The position numbers and the translations under genes are program-made. The notes under the pieces were generated by a model. That model ran no database searches and was not told where the DNA came from. It was given only the letters and a program-made list of their open reading frames with translations. This document shows positions 1-6,045 of a stretch of DNA of 14,593 bases, piece by piece. The stretch comes from Burkholderiaceae bacterium (GTDB lineage: Bacteria > Pseudomonadota > Gammaproteobacteria > Burkholderiales > Burkholderiaceae), in contig CANCQD010000062.1 of the NCBI GenBank assembly GCA_947380285.1, forward strand, positions 1-14,593, given 5' to 3'. Position 1 is the first letter of the stretch; each line of letters starts with the position of its first letter.

Positions 1-147
1 AGCTTCAGTAATAAGGCAAAAGATTTAGCAGAATTTTTTAAGAATTCGGCTAAATTTCACAATCCATACCTACCAGGTCAATTGGTGGGGGATTTATCGT
101 ACAAGCTGACTATGTGTGCGCAACACTGGGGTGAAGTAGATGAATAA
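1..147 (+). CDS. C-terminal end of an unidentified protein (5' part lies outside the window)
   Basis: Frame 1 is open from the first base to a TAA at 145-147, giving the last 48 residues of a protein that begins upstream of the window. The other two forward frames are closed by early stops. The residues are mixed polar and hydrophobic (motifs such as DLAEFFKNSAKF and LVGDLSYKL, ending HWGEVDE), with no transmembrane segment and no motif I recognise. The last 8 bases overlap the start of the Crp/Fnr regulator at 140, an arrangement typical of translationally coupled genes in one operon. That overlap supports the frame being real, but the product cannot be named from this fragment. Confidence 0.55.
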   Translation, partial: SFSNKAKDLAEFFKNSAKFHNPYLPGQLVGDLSYKLTMCAQHWGEVDE

Positions 148-826
148 GAATAGCTTGATTGAATTACTTCCAAAAAAGATCCAAGAATTCATTTTTCAAA
201 AAGGTGAGCTCATTGAACTTACTTTATCGAAAATTATCTGCGTCGAAGATGAACCCATTCAATTTATCCACTTTCCAACGGATGGATTCATATCATTAGT
301 GCAAAGTCTTGATCATCACCCACCCCTAGAAATTGGAATGATCGGTAGAGAAGGCGTCCTAGGCGCAGAGATTGCGTTCGATATTCAAAAGAATCTGTTT
401 GGAGCCCTTGTTCAAGGCTCCGGCAATGCCTGGAAAATTGAAAAAGAATCTTTCCTGGAAATAATGAATAGCCATGCAGAAGTAAAGAAAATTATTCTCT
501 CGTACATGGCTGTCAGAATTAAACAGCTAAGCCTTTCGGCCGCTTGTGAACACTTCCATGAAATCGGCCCGCGACTAGCAAAGTGGCTCTTAATGAGCGA
601 GGATCGCGCTCAGTCCTCAACCTTTCTGATGACTCATGAGTTCATATCCCTAATGCTAGGTGTGAGACGTGTTGGCATCACTACTGCGGCTGCAGAATTT
701 AAAAGAAATGGTCTGATTGAATACCGCCGAGGTGAAATGAAAATATTGAATCGTCCCTCTTTGATGGCTGCTTCCTGTAGCTGCTATCTACAAAATCGAA
801 AGATTTACTCTTCATTTATTGAGTAA
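140..826 (+). CDS. Crp/Fnr-family transcriptional regulator
   Basis: A 228-aa DNA-binding regulator. Residues about 20-135 form the cyclic-nucleotide-binding-type beta-barrel plus dimerisation helix. Residues about 140-205 form the Crp-type winged helix-turn-helix: the RLAKWLL lead-in at 145-151, then THEFISLMLGVRR and a recognition helix near 174-190. The protein has no N-terminal cysteine cluster like that of Fnr, so an Fnr-type iron-sulphur oxygen sensor is unlikely. The barrel also lacks an obvious cAMP-binding signature, so the effector is unknown. The C-terminal tail carries Cys213-x-Cys215 in an AASCSCY motif, which I recall as common in this large subgroup and of unknown role. A purine-rich GGGGTGA precedes the ATG by 6 bases, and the start overlaps the end of the preceding gene. 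Its targets cannot be told from the window. The family call is firm, the function open. Confidence 0.9.
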   Translation: MNKNSLIELLPKKIQEFIFQKGELIELTLSKIICVEDEPIQFIHFPTDGFISLVQSLDHHPPLEIGMIGREGVLGAEIAFDIQKNLFGALVQGSGNAWKIEKESFLEIMNSHAEVKKIILSYMAVRIKQLSLSAACEHFHEIGPRLAKWLLMSEDRAQSSTFLMTHEFISLMLGVRRVGITTAAAEFKRNGLIEYRRGEMKILNRPSLMAASCSCYLQNRKIYSSFIE

Positions 827-1030
827 CTCTTAGAAGCATTACGGAATGGATTTCAATTTCAGTGTGCCCTACTTTAGTGCCAATATTTACATCATTTCCC
901 TCAAACAAGCTTTCAAGGCCCTTGGTAATCGCTATTTCGGATTTTCCTGCTTAACCCCTTTTTGGTGCATATGATTTTGTAACTGTGCAAAACAAAATAT
1001 CGTTCTAATTCTTATTACTTACGATGGGGC

Positions 1031-1249
1031 ATGCGGATCAAAATTACCAAAAGTCTGGTTTTACCAGCCCAAATACTTGAGACAGAAAGTATTCCAGAAG
1101 CCCTATTTCCTGAGGGCGACTATCTTGCCAACCTCACACCAGACGGAAAGATTGAGGTGATTAATACTCGCAAAATAAAGGCACTCTTTTCCTTCTCCCA
1201 ATTTAGAGAAAGAGTATCGCTAGGAGAGTTTATCGTGATGGAGGCTTAG
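1031..1249 (+). CDS. Hypothetical small protein (72 aa)
   Basis: A short ORF with a plausible mix of codons. The product is predicted to be soluble and beta-rich in its first half (MRIKITKSLVLP, then GDYLANLTPDGKIEVI), with a basic and then acidic C-terminal third. No signal peptide, membrane segment, cysteine or known motif is visible. The only ribosome-binding candidate, GATGGGG, lies very close to the ATG (about 2 bases), so initiation may be weak or the start misplaced. It stands alone, 204 bases after the Crp/Fnr gene, and ends 8 bases before the convergent unknown gene on the other strand. I do not recognise it, and a chance ORF remains possible. Confidence 0.5.
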   Translation: MRIKITKSLVLPAQILETESIPEALFPEGDYLANLTPDGKIEVINTRKIKALFSFSQFRERVSLGEFIVMEA

Positions 1250-1257
1250 CTCCGATT

Positions 1258-1635
1258 TTAATGGGCTAAATCCAGACTCACCACTACAGCAGCCAATGCT
1301 GAGACAGATTCAAATGCTTTTGAATTCACGCCACTTGTATCGATATCTTCCCAATTAAACTCTAATGAGAAATGGGCAGACTCAACGATTAATTCACAGC
1401 TCCCAGAGGTTTTATTGCTCTGGCCACCTTGAGGCTCTTCGCTAACGGGCACCCTTAGGGACTCTATTGCAGCAATCAAGGTACTTACCTCATTGCCGGT
1501 TAGCTCTCGCGTACGGAGTACATCATCCGTGCGCTTAATCGAAATCTTAGAGGCCTCGTCGATCGTTACCTCGTATTGGTTCAGACCGAGATCCTCCCAA
1601 ACCGTTAACTCCAATGCAATGGGGTATGTTTTCAT
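1258..1635 (-). CDS. Hypothetical protein (125 aa), translationally coupled to an upstream zinc-finger-like gene
   Basis: An acidic, probably cytoplasmic protein with no signal peptide or membrane helix. It has an N-terminal beta region (YPIALELTVWED, then YEVTIDEASKISIKR), a helix (ELTGNEVSTLIAAIESL), a glycine/serine-rich linker, a beta pair (CELIVESAHFSLEF) and a C-terminal hydrophobic helix. This order loosely recalls small beta-rich inhibitor or immunity-type proteins, but that is a pattern impression and not a family assignment. I chose the ATG at 1635 over the TTG at 1638, because a GAGGTGG ribosome-binding site sits 4 bases upstream and the ATG shares one base with the stop of the preceding gene (TGATG). 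Coupled translation of the two genes is therefore likely. Function unknown. Confidence 0.75.
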   Translation of the reverse strand: MKTYPIALELTVWEDLGLNQYEVTIDEASKISIKRTDDVLRTRELTGNEVSTLIAAIESLRVPVSEEPQGGQSNKTSGSCELIVESAHFSLEFNWEDIDTSGVNSKAFESVSALAAVVVSLDLAH

Positions 1636-1862
1636 CAATCCACCTCGTCAATATGGGGTTCATCAAAATGCGTCTTGTGAGGCCTAAGCCCTGCTTCTAA
1701 CTGAGTCCATTTGCTTTGTTGAATGCGATAGGAGCAATCTTTTGCATGATTCTCTAACAAACCAAAAATAATGGTGGTTGGGATTTTGCAATGAAGGCAT
1801 CGATATGCGTGCTGATGTTCTTCAATCTTCTCTTGGGGGTAGTCGATATAAAACGGTTTCAT
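1635..1862 (-). CDS. Hypothetical C2HC zinc-finger-like small protein (75 aa)
   Basis: A small protein whose centre has a Cys22-x2-Cys25-x13-His39-x3-Cys43 arrangement, the spacing of a classical single zinc finger with C2HC ligands. Hydrophobic residues sit between the two halves (IIFGLL) where a finger core would need them. The N-terminus is acidic and histidine-rich, and the C-terminal tail is rich in His and Asp (HKTHFDEPHIDEVD). Zinc binding is inferred. A nucleic-acid or protein-binding role is possible, but no family is recognised. I chose the ATG at 1862 over the GTG at 1868, because the AAGGG ribosome-binding site overlaps that GTG. Its TGA stop shares a base with the next gene's ATG, so the two proteins are probably made together and may act together. 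Confidence 0.75.
   Translation of the reverse strand: MKPFYIDYPQEKIEEHQHAYRCLHCKIPTTIIFGLLENHAKDCSYRIQQSKWTQLEAGLRPHKTHFDEPHIDEVD
1640..1646 (-). promoter_or_regulatory. Shine-Dalgarno site GAGGTGG setting the start of the 125-aa gene
   Basis: On the minus strand GAGGTGG is followed by ATTG and then the ATG at 1635. The spacing suits the ATG and is too tight for the TTG at 1638. The site lies inside the last codons of the upstream zinc-finger-like gene, which fits termination-reinitiation coupling. Confidence 0.7.
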
Positions 1863-1867
1863 TGCCA

Positions 1868-1874
1868 CCCTTCT
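1868..1874 (-). promoter_or_regulatory. Shine-Dalgarno site AGAAGGG for the zinc-finger-like gene
   Basis: AGAAGGG on the minus strand ends 5 bases before the ATG at 1862. The alternative GTG start at 1868 would lie within this site, so the ATG is preferred. Confidence 0.6.
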
Positions 1875-2082
1875 TTATCCAGATCAAGTTAATGAAAACA
1901 TATTACACCTGAGTTTTATTAAAGTGGGATTCATTTCAGACCCTTTCAGCAACGCCCGCCCTTTTCCTGTAGTTGTCGGGAATATTTTGCCCCTTGCAAG
2001 GGCTCTACTGGATATCAACTTAAAATAAGGGGCCTGTAGGAGTCGATTATTATCGGCTGAACATACTTTTGAGAAAATAAAT

Positions 2083-2748
2083 ATGCTTCCTTGTATTGAA
2101 CTAGAAACCAGCCCAAACCCAACAGCAGCCGTCATCTGGCTCCATGGCCTTGGCGCAGATGGCAATGACTTTGTACCTATCGTTCCCGAACTAAAGCTGA
2201 CCGGATGCCCCGGAATTCGCTTTATCTTTCCAAGCGCCCCAAGCATGCCCGTCACAGTCAATGGTGGCTATGTAATGCCAGCTTGGTATGACATCATCGG
2301 CAGAAATCTCATGGATCAAGAAGATGCTACAGGCATTCGCCAATCTGCTGCGGCCATTGTTCAGTTAATTGAAAAAGAAGCTGGGCGTGGTATTGCATAT
2401 GACCAGATTGTTTTAGCAGGATTTTCACAAGGATGTGCAATGGCTTTACAGGTTGGATTGCGCTTTCCACACAAGCTTGCAGGCATTATGGCTTTATCAG
2501 GCTACTTACCCCTAGCAATGACTGCCAATATCGAAAAGCATGTGGCTAATTCCAATACACCCATCTTTATGGCACACGGAACTTATGACCCTGTGGTCAC
2601 CCTTGATCGCGCTCAAGCATCTCATGCCTTATTAGAAAACATGGGTTATCCAGTGGATTGGAATGAGTATCCGATGGAGCACTCAGTGAATCATGAAGAG
2701 CTCATGGATATTTCACGCTTCTTGCAAGAGGTATTAACGACTAAATAA
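2083..2748 (+). CDS. Carboxylesterase / acyl-protein thioesterase-type alpha/beta hydrolase
   Basis: A 221-aa cytoplasmic serine hydrolase of the phospholipase/carboxylesterase family (carboxylesterase II or acyl-protein-thioesterase type). Full family length is present. The oxyanion-side motif HGLGADGNDF is at 21-30, the nucleophile elbow GFSQG at 113-117 gives Ser115, the acid is Asp169 in HGTYDPVV, and the base is His200 in MEHSV. The triad is complete, so the enzyme should hydrolyse short carboxylic or thio-esters; the physiological substrate is unknown. No signal peptide is seen. The ribosome-binding site is weak (GAGAAAA before the ATG). The gene is divergent from the unknown pair at 1258-1862 across a 220-base gap. 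Its 3' end overlaps the convergent TauE/SafE gene by 8 bases, and no hairpin is visible there. Confidence 0.93.
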   Translation: MLPCIELETSPNPTAAVIWLHGLGADGNDFVPIVPELKLTGCPGIRFIFPSAPSMPVTVNGGYVMPAWYDIIGRNLMDQEDATGIRQSAAAIVQLIEKEAGRGIAYDQIVLAGFSQGCAMALQVGLRFPHKLAGIMALSGYLPLAMTANIEKHVANSNTPIFMAHGTYDPVVTLDRAQASHALLENMGYPVDWNEYPMEHSVNHEELMDISRFLQEVLTTK

Positions 2749-3526
2749 GTCCATCGGCGATGAGCTTAATACTGGCAATCAGCAAAAAGAATCTTACCGA
2801 ACGGTAATACCATTTCATGGAGATTCTTTTGGCGAGGTAAAAGCCGAAATAAACCCCTATCGGCACGCAAGGTAACAAGATGATTGAGGTTGCCAACTGC
2901 CGATAATTTAGCAATTCCAAATAGGCATAAGGGCCCAACTTGCCAAAATTAATGAACATGAAAAAGATTCCCAAGGTTGAGGTATATACCATCGGTAAGA
3001 GCTTTTCTCGAAGCATATACACCGTAATTGGTGGCCCACCAATATGCGCAACAAAGGAAGTGAAACCCGAAGTTAGACCCATTACGCGCCCAAGCCATGG
3101 ATAGGACTTTGTCTCCCTCATATCCATGCGGGACATAGCGAGATTCTGAATTAAAAAGAGTAAGGTAAATATACCAATGGAGAGCGTTAACACTTTTGGG
3201 GTGATAGCGGTAAAGAAAAACATTCCCAACAGAACACCCACTATTGCAGGCGGAGTAATGATCTTCAGAATGCGCCAATTTGCATTATGAAGAAAGCGAC
3301 GTAAGCCGACCAGGTCGATTGCAATCAAGAGTGGCAACAAAATTGCCAAAGCCTCATTAATACTGGACTGACTTGCCATTAACGGCAAAGAAAGAATCCC
3401 AAGCCCTGCACCAAAGCCACTTTTGGATACGCCAAGGATAATGACGCTGATCACGGCGCACACAAAAAATACAAGCGAATGCGCATGAAAAGACTGGACT
3501 AGCGGAGTAATAGCAAAATCAAACAT
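2741..3526 (-). CDS. TauE/SafE-family membrane permease (sulfite/anion exporter type)
   Basis: A 261-aa polytopic inner-membrane protein. It has about eight hydrophobic segments and the two family repeats: SGFGAGLGILSLPLM near 36-50 at the start of the N-terminal half, and GFTSFVAHIGGPPI near 154-167 at the start of the C-terminal half. Family members export sulfite, sulfonates or organosulfur anions, or move other small anions; the substrate here cannot be told. Full family length. It starts 9 bases after the stop of the NRAMP-like gene on the same strand, so the two are probably one operon. No sulfur-metabolism gene is nearby. The last codons overlap the convergent hydrolase gene by 8 bases. 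Confidence 0.9.
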   Translation of the reverse strand: MFDFAITPLVQSFHAHSLVFFVCAVISVIILGVSKSGFGAGLGILSLPLMASQSSINEALAILLPLLIAIDLVGLRRFLHNANWRILKIITPPAIVGVLLGMFFFTAITPKVLTLSIGIFTLLFLIQNLAMSRMDMRETKSYPWLGRVMGLTSGFTSFVAHIGGPPITVYMLREKLLPMVYTSTLGIFFMFINFGKLGPYAYLELLNYRQLATSIILLPCVPIGVYFGFYLAKRISMKWYYRSVRFFLLIASIKLIADGLI

Positions 3527-3535
3527 CCGACGATC

Positions 3536-4813
3536 TTACCAAGCAATGAATAAATAGATAGCAGCCATAGCCATAAAGCCCGTTGCTAACCATCCTAGGA
3601 TCCTCATGCTTAAAGAAGCCACATGACTTCCCATTACTGATACTTTTGACGATAAAACCATAATAGCCACCATCAAAGGTACAGCAACAATGCCATTAAT
3701 CACCGCGCTCCAAAACAAGGCCTTCATAGGGCTAATAGGTGAGTATTGAATTGCTAGGGCGCCCAAAACACTAAACGCAATGATGGCGTAGAACTTGCTG
3801 GCTTGAGCCGCCGAGTCTTCCAAACTGGAGCGCCAACCAAATACTTCAGATAAGGCATAGGCAGCCGAACCTGCAAGGACAGGAACGCCCATCAGACCTA
3901 CGCCTAATATTCCAAGAGCAAAAAGAAGAAAAGTAAATTCGCCTGCAAGGGGTCGGAGTGCTGATGCAGCTTGGGCAGCAGTATTAATATCATGTATACC
4001 GGCCGCATGTAGAGTCACTGCTGTGGCAAGAATAATGCAATACGCAGCAACATTTGAGTACAACATGCCGCTCCAGGTATCCCAATGAATTCTTCTGAGC
4101 TCTCTTTTGACTTCTTGATCATTTTTGCAATCCATCAGACTGGGCTCGCCACGCAAGTTCATGTCCTCCACCTCTTGGGATGATTGCCAAAAAAATAAAT
4201 AAGGACTTATAGTGGTCCCAAAAATACCAACAACAACCGCAGCTGATTCCGCACTCCAAGTAAGCTGCGGGAAAAAAGTACACCAGAGAACATCACCCCA
4301 AGAAATATGTACAGTAAAGAGCACTGCCCCATAAGCCAACAATGACAAAGAGAGCCACTTCAAAAAGAAAACATAGTGACGATATGGAATCAATATTTGT
4401 AAACCTAGCGTCACCAACACAAAAACGCCAGTCATGATGTGCCAATTAACACCCGTCACTAACTGTGCAACTTCTCCCATCGCAGCAATATCGGCGGCAA
4501 TGTTCAAGACATTTGCAATCAATAACAGAAATACGAGGGTTATCAATACTACAGGAGGAAAAGCAATCTTCATGTTGGCTGATAAGCCGCGCCCCGTTAC
4601 CCTCCCAATGCGTGCACACAAGACTTGAATCGTCGACATTAAGGGATATGCAAATGGCATTGTCCACAGCATATTTAAACCAAACTGTGCTCCCGCCTGA
4701 GAATACGTAACAATTCCACTGGGATCATCATCAGCAACACCCGTCACCAATCCGGGGCCAACCCGAGATAAGGGATGTTGTTTAAGACGAGTCCATATTG
4801 CAGAGAAATTCAT
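3536..4813 (-). CDS. NRAMP-family (SLC11-like) divalent metal transporter with altered metal-site motifs
   Basis: A 425-aa polytopic membrane protein with about 11 hydrophobic segments, an NRAMP fold and full family length. Numbered from the ATG at 4813, the first helix has DDDPSG at 28-33 where classical Mn/Fe transporters have DPGN, so Asp30 is kept and the Asn is Gly33. Helix 6 has GTTISPY at 199-205 where classical members have GATVMPH, so the metal-binding Met is Ser203 and the His is Tyr205. These changes recall the NRAMP-related magnesium transporter branch, so specificity may not be Mn2+/Fe2+. I chose the ATG at 4813; an in-frame TTG at 4822 is the alternative, and neither has a good ribosome-binding site. 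It probably heads an operon with the TauE/SafE gene 9 bases downstream. Confidence 0.88.
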   Translation of the reverse strand: MNFSAIWTRLKQHPLSRVGPGLVTGVADDDPSGIVTYSQAGAQFGLNMLWTMPFAYPLMSTIQVLCARIGRVTGRGLSANMKIAFPPVVLITLVFLLLIANVLNIAADIAAMGEVAQLVTGVNWHIMTGVFVLVTLGLQILIPYRHYVFFLKWLSLSLLAYGAVLFTVHISWGDVLWCTFFPQLTWSAESAAVVVGIFGTTISPYLFFWQSSQEVEDMNLRGEPSLMDCKNDQEVKRELRRIHWDTWSGMLYSNVAAYCIILATAVTLHAAGIHDINTAAQAASALRPLAGEFTFLLFALGILGVGLMGVPVLAGSAAYALSEVFGWRSSLEDSAAQASKFYAIIAFSVLGALAIQYSPISPMKALFWSAVINGIVAVPLMVAIMVLSSKVSVMGSHVASLSMRILGWLATGFMAMAAIYLFIAW

Positions 4814-4880
4814 GCGAAGCAATATGAGATATTCATCGCTTCAGTGTAGCCCCTAATAGAGTGTGGAAGTGGGATCACTC

Positions 4881-4911
4881 CAAAGAAAAAGGGCTCACTA
4901 GGAGCCCTTTT
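4881..4911 (-). terminator. Rho-independent terminator for the TRAP substrate-binding protein gene
   Basis: GGGCTC (4891-4896) pairs with GAGCCC (4902-4907) across a 5-base loop. The stem is extended by A/T pairs and, on the minus strand, is followed by TTTTT-C-TTT. It lies 18 bases after the stop of the minus-strand gene at 4929-6011 and separates it from the NRAMP-like gene downstream. Confidence 0.85.
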
Positions 4912-4928
4912 AGCTGAGAACTTTAATC

Positions 4929-6011
4929 TCAAAGTTTCTTACTAAAACTGTATTGAGCAAATCCTTGCTCGGCTACATTAAACCACTGTGCCTCCATATT
5001 TCTGAAAGCGCGATAGTCCTCAAAAATCTTTTTAAATTGCGGATTCTTTGCAGACTCTTCTGCATATGTTTCTTGACTTGCTTTAAAGCAAGCATCTAAA
5101 ACAGAGGTATTAAATTTACGCAGAACAGCACCATTTTGTAAAAGACGTTGTAATGCAGGCGGATTAAGCGCATCGTACTTGGCACACATATCGGTATGCG
5201 CCTCATAGCAAGCAGCTTCCCAGGCTGCCTGATAAGAAGGCGGCAAAGAATCCCATTGCTTTTTATTTACCAAGAAAGAAAGTCCAGCAGCGCCTTCCCA
5301 GAAAGCGGGGTAGTAATAGTTCTTCGCTACTTTAGCCAAGCCCAATTTCTCATCATCATATGGGCCAACGAATTCAGCGGCATCAATCGTGCCCTTTTCT
5401 AAGGCTGAATAAATTTCTCCAGCAGGAAGTTGTTGTGGAACAACTCCGAGTTTTGCAAGTACTTGGCCAGCAAAACCAGCAATCCGAAATTTCAGACCCT
5501 TGAGATCTTCAGGTGATTTAATTTCCTTTCGAAACCAGCCGCCCATTTGCGTACCAGTTTGACCACCCAGAAAATTAACAATGTTGTAACTTGCATAGAG
5601 CTCACGCATTAATTTCATACCGTTACCGTGCAACATCCATGCGGACTGCTGACGAGCTGTCATGCCAAATGGTGCAGCAGTATCGAAAATAAAAGCGCTA
5701 TTTTTACCAAGATAGTAATAACTAGCAGTATGTCCACATTCCACCGTACCGTTTTGAACAGCATCCAATACCTGAAGCGCTGGTACTACCTCACCCGCTG
5801 CAAATATCTTGACATTAAATTTGCCATCAGTCGCCTTGCGTAAGGAATTAGCAAAAACTTCCGGAGTACCAAATAGGGTATCTAGTGATTTAGGGAAGCT
5901 TGATACTAGACGCCAATTTAGCGTTGGCAAACCTTGAGCTAAGGATGGAGTAGCTAAGGCTGCGGCTCCAGCTCCAATAGTGGCATTCTTTAAAAATGAA
6001 CGTCTTTGCAT
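4929..6011 (-). CDS. TRAP transporter substrate-binding protein, DctP/TakP type, Tat-exported
   Basis: A 360-aa periplasmic solute receptor. The N-terminus has a twin-arginine signal (RRSFLK at 3-8, an alanine/glycine-rich hydrophobic stretch, likely cleavage after the TPSLAQ region). The mature part resembles TakP-like receptors for 2-oxoacids and related carboxylates: WRLVSSFPKSLDT at 33-45, TGTQMGGWFRKEI at 152-164, and FRIAG at 175-179 with Arg176 in the place of the conserved carboxylate-binding arginine. The exact ligand is unknown. The start is supported by GGGAGA 5 bases before the ATG. It follows pmbA by 34 bases on the same strand and ends at a strong terminator. No dctQ/dctM membrane-subunit genes are in the window, so the partners must be elsewhere. 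Confidence 0.92.
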   Translation of the reverse strand: MQRRSFLKNATIGAGAAALATPSLAQGLPTLNWRLVSSFPKSLDTLFGTPEVFANSLRKATDGKFNVKIFAAGEVVPALQVLDAVQNGTVECGHTASYYYLGKNSAFIFDTAAPFGMTARQQSAWMLHGNGMKLMRELYASYNIVNFLGGQTGTQMGGWFRKEIKSPEDLKGLKFRIAGFAGQVLAKLGVVPQQLPAGEIYSALEKGTIDAAEFVGPYDDEKLGLAKVAKNYYYPAFWEGAAGLSFLVNKKQWDSLPPSYQAAWEAACYEAHTDMCAKYDALNPPALQRLLQNGAVLRKFNTSVLDACFKASQETYAEESAKNPQFKKIFEDYRAFRNMEAQWFNVAEQGFAQYSFSKKL

Positions 6012-6045
6012 TACTGTCTCCCTGTAAAAATGCTTCGGTCTCTAT

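Noticed and set aside
1493..1687. Plus-strand 64-codon ORF opposite the unknown coupled pair
   Set aside because: Antisense to two genes that have good ribosome-binding sites and an overlapping stop/start; composition is not protein-like.
1258..1862. Reading the unknown pair as a toxin-antitoxin module
   Set aside because: Two small coupled genes fit the layout, but neither protein shows a toxin fold or a typical antitoxin DNA-binding domain, and the larger one resembles no known toxin. The evidence is only gene size and overlap.
1991..2002. 12-bp palindrome CCCTTGCAAGGG between divergent genes, possible operator
   Set aside because: A perfect 12-bp palindrome is expected several times by chance in a window of this size, and no second copy or regulator nearby supports it.
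1884..2261. 125-codon minus-strand ORF across the start of the hydrolase gene
   Set aside because: More than half is antisense to a well-supported hydrolase, the product has no recognisable motif, and no ribosome-binding site stands out.
2949..3278. 109-codon minus-strand ORF in another frame inside the TauE/SafE gene
   Set aside because: It is a frame shadow of a clear transporter gene, with cysteine- and serine-rich composition typical of out-of-frame reading.
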